From contig NZ_JBEPMX010000010.1 of assembly GCF_040545925.1 (NCBI RefSeq), forward strand, positions 1-64,000: 64,000 bases of DNA, written 5' to 3'. This DNA comes from Alkalibacillus flavidus (GTDB lineage Bacteria > Bacillota > Bacilli > Bacillales > Alkalibacillaceae). Of the stretch, positions 1 through 8,679 are shown piece after piece (positions within the stretch are counted from its first letter, which is position 1; each line of letters opens with the position of its first letter). The notes beneath the pieces were generated by a model. That model was not told the origin of the DNA and did not search any database. It saw only the letters and a list, made by a program, of their open reading frames with translations. The position numbers were made by a program, and so were the translations under genes.

Positions 1-11
1 TTTTTGCCCAT
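1..11 (-). CDS. Start of a gene running off the left edge
   Basis: On the minus strand a GGAGG ribosome binding site (complement of 21-25) precedes an ATG at 9-11, and the first codons read Met-Gly-Lys before the window ends. A TACAAT hexamer preceded by TG (complement of 43-51) would serve as an extended -10. The product cannot be identified from three codons. The call rests on start-site context only. Confidence 0.4.
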
Positions 12-14
12 GCA

Positions 15-66
15 AAAACACCTCCGAATAAGTACTTCTTTCATTGTACCATTTCGAAGGTGTTTT
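15..66. promoter_or_regulatory. Inverted repeat around the left-edge gene's start
   Basis: Arms at 15-28 and 53-66 are complementary at 13 of 14 positions. On the minus strand the right arm contains the GGAGG ribosome binding site and the loop contains the TACAAT-like -10. The dyad could be an operator or, if transcription starts upstream of it, an RNA hairpin that hides the ribosome binding site. Which of the two applies is not decided by the sequence. Confidence 0.4.
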
Positions 67-120
67 ATATTGTCTCAAATATTTAGGTTAGTCTAAGATG
101 CGCTCGATCTTTTTTGAAAG

Positions 121-225
121 AAACTCGCCGTATCGGGAAAGAAACTCGCCGTATCGGGAAAGAAACTCGCCGTATCGGGAAAGAAACTCGCCGTATCGGG
201 AAAGAAACTCGCCGTATCAGAGAAA
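121..225. repeat. 21-bp tandem repeat, five copies
   Basis: Five head-to-tail copies of a 21-bp unit (aaactcgccgtatcgggaaag) start at 121, 142, 163, 184 and 205. The first four are identical and the fifth diverges at its end. Because 21 is divisible by three, all frames stay open and give repetitive peptides such as ERNSPYR, but there is no ribosome binding site, so I do not call a gene. The array lies just beyond the catalase terminator. Comparable but decayed arrays of about 21 bp lie at 48583-48712 and 59842-59975. Confidence 0.9.
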
Positions 226-255
226 AAATCGCACGATCGAAGTGGTTACATATAC

Positions 256-285
256 AAAAAAACCAGCCGCAACTCAATGCGGCTG
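256..285 (-). terminator. Terminator of katA
   Basis: On the minus strand an 8-bp GC-rich stem (arms 264-271 and 278-285, six-base loop) is followed by a run of T (complement of 256-262), shortly downstream of the catalase stop codon. Confidence 0.85.
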
Positions 286-302
286 ATCTTATTAGTCAAA
301 AA

Positions 303-1769
303 TTATTTTTTAACATCTTCAGGTACTTCCATACCTAGACCATCTGCAACACGTTGACCGTATTCAGGGTCTGCTTTGTAGAAGTGACCGATTTGACGTT
401 TCTTAACGTCTTCCATTGTGCACTGGCCTAAGTGACCAACAACGGCTTCAATGAGGCGATCTTTTTCATCAGCGCTCATGAGGCGGTATAAGTCACCAGC
501 TTGTGTGTAATGGTCGGCGTTAGGGTATGGCGCTTGTAGCACTTCACCTTCAACGTCGAATTGTTGTACTTTGCTGTCTGGATCTTCTTTCGGTGCGTCA
601 TCATAGCTGTTTGGTTCATAGTTAATGTTGCTACCGTGATCACCATATTGCATGTAACCGCCACGTTGATAGTTGTTTTGACCATTGATTGGACGGTTAA
701 CTGGTAGTTGTTCATGGTTTACGCCTAAACGATAACGCTGTGTATCAGAGTAAGAGAATAGACGACCTTGTAACATTTTATCTGGTGACGCTTCGATACC
801 AGGCACTAAGTGTGCAGGTGAAAGCGCTGCTTGTTCAACCTCAGCGAAGTAATTTTCAGGGTTGCGGTTAAGCACCATCTTACCAACTTCGATACGAGGA
901 TAATCTTCTTTACTTACTGTTTTCGTGACGTCAAAAATATCCCACTCGTAATCTTTGAAGTCTTCGTATGGAATGATTTGAACGTATAGTGTCCAAGAAG
1001 GATAGTCGCCATTATCAATTGAGTTAAATAAATCTTCAGTGTGATAGTCAGGGTTTGTACCTGCAATCTCATCAGCGACACTTTCGTCCATGCCTTTCAC
1101 ACCTTGATCACTAATAAAGTGATATTTAACCCAGAATGCTTCTCCATCTTCGTTTACCCACTTGTAAGTGTGGCTTCCGTAACCATTCATGTGACGGTAT
1201 GTTGCTGGGATACCACGGTCACCGTGTAGGTATGTGACTTGGTGTAGTGATTCTGGTGAGTTGCTCCAGAAATCCCAAACCATGTTTTTGTCTTTTAAGT
1301 TTGTTTGCGGATTACGCTTTTGTGTATGGATGAAGTCTGGGAACTTCACAGCATCACGGATGAAGAAAATTGGCGTATTGTTACCAACTAAGTCATAGTT
1401 ACCTTCTTCAGTGTAGAATTTCACAGCGAAACCACGTGGGTCACGTAGTGTATCAGCAGAACCTAGTTCACCTGCAACAGTTGAGAAACGGATGAACATT
1501 GGTGTGCGTTTGCCTTTTTCGCTTAAGAAATCAGCTTTTGTATATTTTGAGATTTCGTCGTTTGTTACTTCAAAGTAACCGAATGCGCCAGCACCTTTTG
1601 CGTGAACAACACGCTCTGGAATACGCTCGCGGTCAAAGTGAGCAAGTTTTTCAAGTAAATGTACATCTTGGATTAGTGTTGGGCCACTCTTGCCAGCTGT
1701 GATTGAGTTTTGATTATCACCGACAGGGGCTCCACTTGACGTCGTTAGACGATTGTTCTTGTCTACCAT
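303..1769 (-). CDS. katA: Catalase, monofunctional haem type
   Basis: This 488-residue protein is a small-subunit haem catalase that disproportionates hydrogen peroxide in the cytoplasm. The distal His lies in the RVVHAKGAGAFGYFEVT motif, the essential Asn in GNNTPIFFIRDAVKFPDF, and the haem-ligand Tyr in RLFSYSDTQRYRLG. Length and motifs match vegetative KatA of Bacilli. The ATG is preceded by a GGGAGG ribosome binding site. The gene stands alone with its own promoter, a near-perfect PerR box upstream and a terminator downstream, so peroxide induction through PerR is likely. Nothing in the sequence suggests damage. Confidence 0.97.
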   Translation of the reverse strand: MVDKNNRLTTSSGAPVGDNQNSITAGKSGPTLIQDVHLLEKLAHFDRERIPERVVHAKGAGAFGYFEVTNDEISKYTKADFLSEKGKRTPMFIRFSTVAGELGSADTLRDPRGFAVKFYTEEGNYDLVGNNTPIFFIRDAVKFPDFIHTQKRNPQTNLKDKNMVWDFWSNSPESLHQVTYLHGDRGIPATYRHMNGYGSHTYKWVNEDGEAFWVKYHFISDQGVKGMDESVADEIAGTNPDYHTEDLFNSIDNGDYPSWTLYVQIIPYEDFKDYEWDIFDVTKTVSKEDYPRIEVGKMVLNRNPENYFAEVEQAALSPAHLVPGIEASPDKMLQGRLFSYSDTQRYRLGVNHEQLPVNRPINGQNNYQRGGYMQYGDHGSNINYEPNSYDDAPKEDPDSKVQQFDVEGEVLQAPYPNADHYTQAGDLYRLMSADEKDRLIEAVVGHLGQCTMEDVKKRQIGHFYKADPEYGQRVADGLGMEVPEDVKK

Positions 1770-1808
1770 AAATTAATTCCTCCCTTAGAATTAAATAACA
1801 CAATTATC

Positions 1809-1837
1809 ATAATAACTAATTTATATCGATTTGTAAA
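1809..1837 (-). promoter_or_regulatory. katA promoter
   Basis: Read on the minus strand, TTTACA (complement of 1832-1837) and TATTAT (complement of 1809-1814) are separated by exactly 17 bp, a good sigma-A promoter. Transcription would start roughly 30 bases before the katA ATG. Confidence 0.75.
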
Positions 1838-1852
1838 TTAAAATAATTATAA
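1838..1852 (-). promoter_or_regulatory. PerR box upstream of katA
   Basis: The minus-strand sequence TTATAATTATTTTAA matches the Bacillus Per-box consensus TTATAATNATTATAA at 13 of 14 defined positions and abuts the -35 hexamer of the katA promoter. This is what is expected for PerR control of a catalase. Fur and Zur boxes have related sequences, but the catalase context favours PerR. Confidence 0.8.
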
Positions 1853-2008
1853 ATAATGGAGGTAACATTATTGAGAAAAAACATTATCATATGTCAAAAA
1901 TCGTGTAAATAATGAAACATTCTCACTCTATTATCATCATACAATGTTTCCTTTTGAAAGGCTAATAAAACGACTGAGAACGGCCAAATAGCTATTTAAA
2001 TTAATCTA

Positions 2009-2389
2009 TTAAAATCGTTTCGCAATGCCTTCGATCTCGACTTTGACGTTTTTCGGTAGTTGACTGACTTCATAAGCAGCGCGCGTCGGATACGGTTCAT
2101 TTAAATAGCTAGCATAAATCTCATTTACTGTACCGAAATCGGCCATATTATCAAGTAGAATCGTCATTTTAACGACGTTATCAAAGGTAAGACCTGTCTC
2201 TTCTAAAATAGCGCCTACATTTTTCATAACTTGATGGGTTTGTTCTTCGATTGTGTCACCGACAATTTCCATCGTGTCAGGAATAAGCGGAATTTGCCCG
2301 GAAATATAAACCGTATTGTCGACTTCAACAGCTTGTGAATAGGGTCCAATTGCTTCAGGTGCTTGGTTTGTAGCATAAACTTTTTTCAT
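2009..2389 (-). CDS. ridA: RidA-family enamine/imine deaminase
   Basis: The 126-residue protein has the length of RidA (YjgF/YER057c/UK114 family), which hydrolyses reactive enamine/imine intermediates released by PLP enzymes in the cytoplasm. It ends in the family signature PTRAAYEVSQLPKNVKVEIE, including the Arg that binds the substrate carboxylate in characterised RidA proteins, and starts with the usual NQAPEAIGPYSQAV segment. A GGAGAG ribosome binding site precedes the ATG. It appears monocistronic and is divergent from the acyl-CoA synthetase. Confidence 0.93.
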   Translation of the reverse strand: MKKVYATNQAPEAIGPYSQAVEVDNTVYISGQIPLIPDTMEIVGDTIEEQTHQVMKNVGAILEETGLTFDNVVKMTILLDNMADFGTVNEIYASYLNEPYPTRAAYEVSQLPKNVKVEIEGIAKRF

Positions 2390-2554
2390 CGAATCTCTCC
2401 TTTGAATGAGGATAAAGTAACGTTCTCGTTAGCTCTATCATAGCAAAACTTAACCCGAACGAAAAATGACAATTTAAAATAACGAGCTTTAATTATTTAT
2501 ATTTTGAGAAAATTTGTTATAATCAAAATATAATTGATGAGGAGGACTGATTTC

Positions 2555-4132
2555 ATGAAACGCGAAGAATTAATTGCACCGGATCATTACAACATTGTGA
2601 ATGAATTTGAACAGTATTTAAATGACCCTGAACGTCCTGCTATTTTATGGGAAGATGAAAACGGTAACAAAGACAGTGTCACATATGAGGGATTGTTTAA
2701 TCGAGCGAATCAATTTGCGAATGTATTGACGGAGGCTGGCTTACATAAAGGGGATAAAGTGTTAGTCATGATCCCTCGTTTAATTGAGGCATATGAAGTG
2801 TATGTGGCAGCTTTAAAAGCTGGTCTCGTCGTTATTCCAAGTTCAGAAATGCTTCGAACGAAAGATTTACAATATCGGATTCAGCATGGCGACGTGAAAG
2901 CGGTGGTCAGTTATTACCCTTACACAGATGAATTTGAAGCGGTTAATCAATTTAGTGATTTAACACGCTTTGTTTTAGGTGGTGACCAAACGGGCTGGCA
3001 CCGTTTAGACGAACTCGCGGATAAAGCGTCGACTGAATTTGAAACAGCAGACACGAAGCGTGATGACATGGCGTTCTTATCCTACACGTCAGGTACGACA
3101 GGGAACCCGAAAGGTGTCGTGCACACACATGGATGGGGTTATGCGCATTTGAAAACAGCTGCACCGAAGTGGTTAGGTATTCGTGAAAAAGACCTCGTCT
3201 GGGCGACGGCAGGTCCTGGTTGGGCTAAATGGTTGTGGAGTCCATTCTTATCTGTGCTCGGATCAGGTGCGACAGGTCTCGTCTATCAAGGTAAATTCTC
3301 ACCGACAACGTATTTATCGTTGTTGCAGTCTTATGGCGTGAATGTCTTATGCTGTACGCCGACTGAATATCGTTTGATGGCGAAAGTCGATAATTTAGAT
3401 TCATATAATTTAAGTGAGTTACACAGCGCTGTTTCAGCTGGAGAGCCACTAAACCGTGAAGTGATCGACACGTTTGAACGTCACTTTAACTTAACGGTGC
3501 GTGACGGCTATGGTCAGACGGAGAACACGTTATTAGTCGGTATTACGAAAGGGATGGAAGTCCGTCCTGGTTCGATGGGTAAACCGACACCTGGTAATAC
3601 GGTGGAGATTATTAACGAAGATGGTCACCCTGTAGGTCCTGGTGAAGTAGGCGATATTGCGGTGCACCAGTCGACTCCTGCTTTATTCAAGCATTATTAT
3701 AAAGATCAAGAAAAAACGACCGCCACATATCGCGGCGAATATTATTTAACGGGTGACCAAGCGACGAAAGATGAAGATGGTTACTTCTGGTTTGAAGGGC
3801 GTAGTGACGATATTATTATTAGCTCGGGCTACACGATCGGACCATTTGAAGTAGAAGATGCGCTTGTGAAGCACTCTGATGTGCAGGAATGCGCTGTTGT
3901 GGCAAGTCCAGACGAAGTTCGTGGCGCGATTGTTAAAGCGTTTGTCGTTCTAAAAGACGGTGTCGATGCCGAGCGTGATGGTTTTGTGAAAGAACTTCAA
4001 GACCACGTCAAAGACTTAACAGCACCTTATAAATATCCGCGCGATATTGAATTTATAAAAGAATTACCGAAAACAACATCTGGTAAAATTCGTCGTATCG
4101 AATTGCGTAAACAAGAGATGAGTCAAGCTTAA
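2555..4132 (+). CDS. Acyl-CoA synthetase (AMP-forming)
   Basis: This 525-residue enzyme of the adenylate-forming (ANL) superfamily activates a carboxylic acid to its CoA thioester with ATP. The phosphate-binding loop SYTSGTTGNPKGVVHT, the YGQTEN motif, the YYLTGDQATKDEDGYFWFEG hinge region and the C-terminal PKTTSGKIRR catalytic lysine are all present. The size resembles medium/branched-chain acyl-CoA synthetases of the MbcS/YtcI type, but the substrate cannot be read from the sequence. I start at the ATG at 2555 because GGAGG lies at 2541-2545; an in-frame ATG upstream (2534) overlaps that site. A TATAAT -10 lies close upstream. It converges with the CDF gene across a shared terminator. Confidence 0.9.
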   Translation: MKREELIAPDHYNIVNEFEQYLNDPERPAILWEDENGNKDSVTYEGLFNRANQFANVLTEAGLHKGDKVLVMIPRLIEAYEVYVAALKAGLVVIPSSEMLRTKDLQYRIQHGDVKAVVSYYPYTDEFEAVNQFSDLTRFVLGGDQTGWHRLDELADKASTEFETADTKRDDMAFLSYTSGTTGNPKGVVHTHGWGYAHLKTAAPKWLGIREKDLVWATAGPGWAKWLWSPFLSVLGSGATGLVYQGKFSPTTYLSLLQSYGVNVLCCTPTEYRLMAKVDNLDSYNLSELHSAVSAGEPLNREVIDTFERHFNLTVRDGYGQTENTLLVGITKGMEVRPGSMGKPTPGNTVEIINEDGHPVGPGEVGDIAVHQSTPALFKHYYKDQEKTTATYRGEYYLTGDQATKDEDGYFWFEGRSDDIIISSGYTIGPFEVEDALVKHSDVQECAVVASPDEVRGAIVKAFVVLKDGVDAERDGFVKELQDHVKDLTAPYKYPRDIEFIKELPKTTSGKIRRIELRKQEMSQA

Positions 4133-4140
4133 TAGCATGA

Positions 4141-4175
4141 AAAAAGAGCCAAGGGTGCGCGCCCTTGGCTCAATT
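4141..4175. terminator. Bidirectional terminator
   Basis: A 10-bp perfect stem (4146-4155 with 4162-4171, six-base loop) sits between the convergent acyl-CoA synthetase and CDF genes. It has an A-run on its left and T-rich sequence on its right. Confidence 0.85.
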
Positions 4176-5071
4176 TATGTCTCATGATATGGATTAACGT
4201 GGACGTAAACATCTTGAACTTCGTGGTGATCTTCCATAAGTCGTTCCTTAACCCGAGCTGCAATACCGTGTCCTTCATCGACGGTGATCGTTGGGTCAAC
4301 ACTGATTTTAACATCAATAATGACATACGACCCATGTGTGCGCGCGTTTAGTAAATCCAATCGTTTCACACCATCGACTTTGTTCGTTGTGATTTCAAAC
4401 TTCTTCGTCCGGCCATGATCCAAAACGGTCTCAAGCGTCACGTTAACCGCATCGCGTCCAATGGTAAAGCCCATCCACATGACAAGGACAGCGATGAAAG
4501 CTCCCGCAATAGGGTCAAAGTAAAACAACATCGGCACGTCATAATATTGGCCGACCATCGCAAGGCCGATACCTGCTAAGGCGATAAATGACGATAAGGC
4601 ATCTGAGCGGTGGTGCCACGCATCGGCAATAATCGCTGGGCTATTAATTTTATCTCCGAGACGCTTTTTATATTGGAAAAGAACTTCTTTCACAATAATC
4701 GAAAAGATAATAACATATAAGGCAATCATTTTCGTCGTATTTTTAGGTTGTGGTTCGGTTAACGATGATGCCGAGTCGAGTAAAATCTCGAATCCAACAA
4801 CAACGAGTAAAATAGACACAATTAACGTAGCGATGTTTTCAGCTTTGCCGTGACCGTATGGGTGCTCAGGGTCAGGCGGTTTTCTCGCAGCACGAATGCC
4901 GACCAAGACAGCAACGGAGCTAACGACATCTGAAGCTGAATGAAAAGCGTCGGCAATGAGCGCTTTACTATTGCCGAAGACGCCTGCGAGTCCTTTAATA
5001 ATGGCTAGTATTAAGTTCGTACATATGCCGATGATCGAAGCGAATTGTGCTTTTTGATGGCGATTTTCCAT
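4175..5071 (-). CDS. Cation diffusion facilitator (metal efflux)
   Basis: A 298-residue CDF-family membrane transporter that exports divalent metal in exchange for protons. Two HxxxD metal-site motifs are visible, in DAFHSASD (TM2) and DAWHHRSD (TM5). The HPYGHGKAENIA loop follows TM3, and a cytoplasmic dimerisation domain of about 90 residues forms the C-terminus. The His/Asp combination at both sites is the one usually associated with Zn-type CDFs, though Mn or Fe cannot be excluded. An in-frame GTG at 5083 would add four residues but has no ribosome binding site; I prefer the ATG at 5071 behind GTGGG. Confidence 0.9.
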   Translation of the reverse strand: MENRHQKAQFASIIGICTNLILAIIKGLAGVFGNSKALIADAFHSASDVVSSVAVLVGIRAARKPPDPEHPYGHGKAENIATLIVSILLVVVGFEILLDSASSLTEPQPKNTTKMIALYVIIFSIIVKEVLFQYKKRLGDKINSPAIIADAWHHRSDALSSFIALAGIGLAMVGQYYDVPMLFYFDPIAGAFIAVLVMWMGFTIGRDAVNVTLETVLDHGRTKKFEITTNKVDGVKRLDLLNARTHGSYVIIDVKISVDPTITVDEGHGIAARVKERLMEDHHEVQDVYVHVNPYHET

Positions 5072-5217
5072 AATCAATCCCACTTTTTTTAAGTTATATG
5101 GTTTATCATACCAAGCTTTGAACCGTTTAGTCTAATCATTTTTGAAATGTCATGAAACAATTGACGATTTACACATATGATAGCCACATAGCAAAAGGTC
5201 GGAGGAGTTGATGATCA

Positions 5218-6425
5218 ATGTGTGGTATCGCCGGTTGGTTTCATTGGCAACAAACGAGCGTGGCACAACAATCCGTTTTACAACAAATGACGGATACATT
5301 ACGACATCGTGGGACCGATGATCAAGGTTTTTTCATCAATCATCATGTCGCATTTAGCCACCAGCGTTTAGCGGTAATCGACCCTGAAAATGGTCGGCAG
5401 CCGATGACTGTTGATTATTTAGGTGCGCGTTATACGATTATATACAATGGAGAGTTGTATAATACGGCGGAGTTAAGGCGTGAATTGAAGCGAAGTCATG
5501 TTACCTTTAAAACGTCATGCGATACAGAGGTGCTATTGCAAGCATACGTGAGATGGGGTAAGACATGTTTAGATCGTTTGAATGGCATTTTTGCGTTTGC
5601 GATTTGGGATGAATATAATGAAGAATTATTTTTGGCGCGAGATCGTCTAGGGGTTAAGCCATTATTTTATAGTGAAGTGGGCGGTCAATTACTATTCGCC
5701 TCTGAAATTAAAGCATTATTGGCTCATCCGAAGATTGAACCAGTGGTCGACTTGGAAGGAATGGCTGATATTTTCGGCTTAGGGCCGTCACGCACGCCGG
5801 GTAGTGGCATTTTTAAGCAAATTCACGAGTTACGTGCAGGTCATGCTTTAACCGTGTCGACACAAGGCGTCCGTGTGTGGCGTTATTGGCAAGTTGAAAG
5901 CCGCGAGCATACTGATTCGTATGAGGATACGGTGTCGGCAGTTCGGGATTTAGTGACAGATGCGATTAGGCGACAATTAGTATCTGATGTGCCTGTATCG
6001 ACGTTTTTATCAGGTGGATTAGATTCGAGTGCGATTACAGCGATTGCGGCAAATTATTTTAATGAAACGTCTCAAGGGACTTTACCGACCTTTTCGATTG
6101 ATTATGAAGGGAACGAGCATTACTTCAAGACCAATCATTTTCAACCGAATTCGGATGCGGATTTTAAATCGATTGTCGCCAGTCAATATGCGACAGATCA
6201 CCGCGACTGTTTTATCGGTGAAAAAGACTTGGCTCATTTGTTGAAAGAAGCGGTAGAATTGCGCGATCAACCAGGTATGGCAGATGTTGATTCGTCCTTG
6301 TTATGGTTTTGCCGACAAGTGAAAAAGGAGACAACGGTCAGTTGATGACAGGGCCGCAGTTGTTGGCGCATTTTTGGCAGATTAACCATTGGCTCACGCA
6401 TTATGACGTGCGTGTCACATCATAA
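5218..6425 (+). pseudogene. Asparagine synthetase with internal deletion
   Basis: The gene opens as a glutamine-hydrolysing asparagine synthetase: catalytic Cys2 in MCGIAGW, a class-II glutaminase domain to about residue 210, then the ATP-pyrophosphatase motif FLSGGLDSS. Full-length relatives have about 610 residues. Here the frame stops at 6345 after 375. The stretch 6345-6425 in another frame reads GPQLLAHFWQINHWL then THYDVRV and a stop, which looks like the extreme C-terminus of the same family. Roughly 240 internal codons have therefore been lost together with a frame change. The glutaminase half might still be made, but asparagine synthesis should not be possible. Confidence 0.85.
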
Positions 6426-6470
6426 AAAAATGGCACGTTGCTAGTTTCATATCGCTAGCAACGTGCCTTT
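6425..6470. terminator. Bidirectional terminator
   Basis: A 13-bp perfect stem (6432-6444 with 6455-6467) lies between the asparagine synthetase remnant and the convergent carotenoid gene, with an A-run on the left and T-rich sequence on the right. Confidence 0.85.
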
Positions 6471-6471
6471 A

Positions 6472-7968
6472 TTATGCGTTTCCTTTTCCTTCGTGCTTCA
6501 CGATCAGGTCAGCTGTTAATTGACCAGAGAGTGTCACCATCGGTACGCCTCCACCTGGATGGGTAGAGCCACCTACAAAGTATAGATGGTCGTATTGATC
6601 GCTTTTTGCAGGTATCTTAAAGCCACCGTTTGTTTTCTTATTCGCGGCGACGCCATAGATCGAACCGCCATTCGCGCCGTAAAGCGATTCGAGTGTATCA
6701 GGCGTGAAGTGGGTTTCGAATTCGATACGATCTTCTATATCGTCTAGTCCCATACGTTTTAATTTATTAAGCACGACTTGTCGGTAGTCATCCCAATCGA
6801 AAGAGCCTTTTGTTAATGTTTTCGGCGGGACGTGTGTTAAGACGAAAAGGTTCTCTTTACCACCTGGTGCTTGCGTGTTGTCATTTTTCTTAGACACGCC
6901 AATATAGACAGTCGGATCATCTGCAGGTCGGCCTTGGTCAAAGATCTGCTTGAATTCTAATTCAGGGTCTTCAGAGAAGAAGAAGTTGTGGTGTTCTAAT
7001 TGCTCGTACTCACGATCGACACCAAGCAGTAAGACGAGTCCTGACACAGTTGGTTCATATGTTTTGCTTAATTTTTTCGCTGCTTTTCTCGTCTGTTTAT
7101 CTTTAGGAAATAACGTTTCATATGCAGGGATTACTTCTAAGTTTGAGACGACAACATCGGCCTCATAAACATCACCAGACTCGGTGACGACACCTTTTGC
7201 TTTCCCTTTTTCTGTTAACACGTGAGAGACAGGTGTTTCTGTTTTCACTGTGGCACGTAGTTCGTCTAATACAGCTTTCATACCACGGGCAATGTTATAC
7301 ATACCGCCTTGAACGTAATGGATGCCTAATCCTAACTGAACGTAAGCGAGTTGATTGAAGATGCTCGGTGCTTGGTAAGGATTTGAGCCGACATACATGA
7401 CGAAAAAGTTAAATATCTGTTCAAGATAAGCGTTATTAAAATGTTTATGAGTTCCTTGCGCCACGGTGTGAAACGGATCCATGGCGAGCAATTCTTTCAT
7501 TTTATGTGATTTTCTAAGGTCAGACAGTCCTGAGATGCTATATTTATAGAAGCTTTTCATGCATAGTTCATACATATGTTCACTGTAGCTTAAAAACGAT
7601 GTTAACTGTGAAGCGGGAGCGTTTGTGACTTTTTCCATTTCAGTGATCATTTGGGGTAAATCGCTTGTGACATCCAACGATACACCGTCTTCAAAAAACG
7701 TGCGCCATTGTGGCTCGATGCGTTCGATCGTCATATAATCTTCGACGCGACGATGGACGGATTCGAATAGTTGCTCTAACACCCACGGCATCGTTAAAAT
7801 CGATGGCCCCGTATCAAACGTATAGCCTTTGCCTGACCGTTGGTTGAGTTTGCCTCCGATGGTCTCGTTTTGTTCTAAAACGGTGACTTCATAGCCATCG
7901 CCTGCTAGACGAATAGCATTTGATAGACCACCTAATCCTGCTCCAATAATGACTGCTTTCTTTTTCAT
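6472..7968 (-). CDS. crtP: CrtP-like C30 carotenoid oxidase (CrtI/CrtN family)
   Basis: A 498-residue FAD-dependent enzyme of the phytoene-desaturase family. The N-terminal dinucleotide fold (GAGLGGLSNAIRLA, then VLEQNETIGGKL) is followed by GPSILTMP, and the C-terminus carries YFVGGSTHPGGGVPMV. Internal segments (DYMTIERIEPQWRTFFEDG; LEHHNFFFSEDPELEF; DDPTVYIG) resemble Staphylococcus CrtP, the diaponeurosporene oxygenase that oxidises the terminal methyl of C30 carotenes, more than the desaturase CrtN. No crtM synthase or other desaturase is nearby, so any substrate must come from elsewhere in the genome. It lies 16 bp downstream of the methyltransferase gene, as one operon. Confidence 0.8.
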   Translation of the reverse strand: MKKKAVIIGAGLGGLSNAIRLAGDGYEVTVLEQNETIGGKLNQRSGKGYTFDTGPSILTMPWVLEQLFESVHRRVEDYMTIERIEPQWRTFFEDGVSLDVTSDLPQMITEMEKVTNAPASQLTSFLSYSEHMYELCMKSFYKYSISGLSDLRKSHKMKELLAMDPFHTVAQGTHKHFNNAYLEQIFNFFVMYVGSNPYQAPSIFNQLAYVQLGLGIHYVQGGMYNIARGMKAVLDELRATVKTETPVSHVLTEKGKAKGVVTESGDVYEADVVVSNLEVIPAYETLFPKDKQTRKAAKKLSKTYEPTVSGLVLLLGVDREYEQLEHHNFFFSEDPELEFKQIFDQGRPADDPTVYIGVSKKNDNTQAPGGKENLFVLTHVPPKTLTKGSFDWDDYRQVVLNKLKRMGLDDIEDRIEFETHFTPDTLESLYGANGGSIYGVAANKKTNGGFKIPAKSDQYDHLYFVGGSTHPGGGVPMVTLSGQLTADLIVKHEGKGNA

Positions 7969-7984
7969 ACAGCACCTCCAAAGG

Positions 7985-8530
7985 TTAGTAAATAAACGGA
8001 ATTAAACGGGCGCGTTGCTGCATCCATTGTTCGTATGTAGGGCCAAAAGATGCTTTTAACATGTTTTCTTCTAATTGCATTCGGTGAATGATCGCCGGTA
8101 TGAATATCGTGACGACGATAATCAACCCTAAAATACTGAGGTTAATGAGAGAAAATCCGATGACAATACATGTGAGGCCTGTGTAAAGAGGGTGTCGCAA
8201 GTATCTAAAAGGGCCATGGCTCACTAACGTGTCATTTTCATCGACATAGACATGGCGTGTAAATTGCTTACCAAGCGCCTGTATTCCCCAGTATCTTAAC
8301 GTGATACCGAGAGATAGCAACAGTAACCCGACCCATGATACGAGACTTTCGTCCATCAACCAATACTCAAATTCACGTGACATAAGGGACACTGTAATAA
8401 CGCATATGACAGCGAACAAAACCCATGTGAAACTGTGTCGGTCTGTTTCGTCAGTCATTTGTCGATTGCGGAATACCGCAAACTCTAATACCCAAATGAC
8501 AGATAATACTATAAATATTAGATCAACCAT
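7985..8530 (-). CDS. Isoprenylcysteine carboxyl methyltransferase-like membrane protein
   Basis: A 181-residue integral membrane protein with about five hydrophobic segments and the ICMT/PEMT signature GPFRYLRHPLYTG followed by EENMLKASFGPTYEQW, which in the family binds S-adenosylmethionine. Bacterial members have varied or unknown substrates. Position directly before a CrtP-type oxidase suggests methylation of a carotenoid carboxylate or aldehyde product, an inference from context only. I choose the ATG at 8530, preceded by GTGGGGTG; the ATG at 8554 has a weaker ribosome binding site. Confidence 0.75.
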   Translation of the reverse strand: MVDLIFIVLSVIWVLEFAVFRNRQMTDETDRHSFTWVLFAVICVITVSLMSREFEYWLMDESLVSWVGLLLLSLGITLRYWGIQALGKQFTRHVYVDENDTLVSHGPFRYLRHPLYTGLTCIVIGFSLINLSILGLIIVVTIFIPAIIHRMQLEENMLKASFGPTYEQWMQQRARLIPFIY

Positions 8531-8620
8531 GTCCACACCCCACTTAGGTGACATACTCTTTCATTTCCCTACTATTCGTTCATTTAACCGTGTTTTTTGA
8601 TTTTTTAAAGTATTTTGTAC

Positions 8621-8673
8621 AAAAAAACTTACCCTATACAATCTTAAAGAACATTGTGAAAGGGTAAGTTTTC
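8621..8673 (-). terminator. Terminator of helD
   Basis: On the minus strand a 12-bp arm (complement of 8661-8672) pairs with the complement of 8625-8636, and an inner ACAAT/ATTGT stem extends it. A run of T follows (complement of 8621-8627). Confidence 0.8.
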
Positions 8674-8679
8674 TCAACA

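Noticed and set aside
121..225. CRISPR array
   Set aside because: The repeats are contiguous with no spacers, and no cas gene is in the window.
98..286. Open frames on both strands across the 21-bp repeat encoding ERNSPYR- or IRRVSF-type peptide repeats
   Set aside because: The frames are open only because the unit length is a multiple of three; no ribosome binding site precedes either start and no domain is recognisable.
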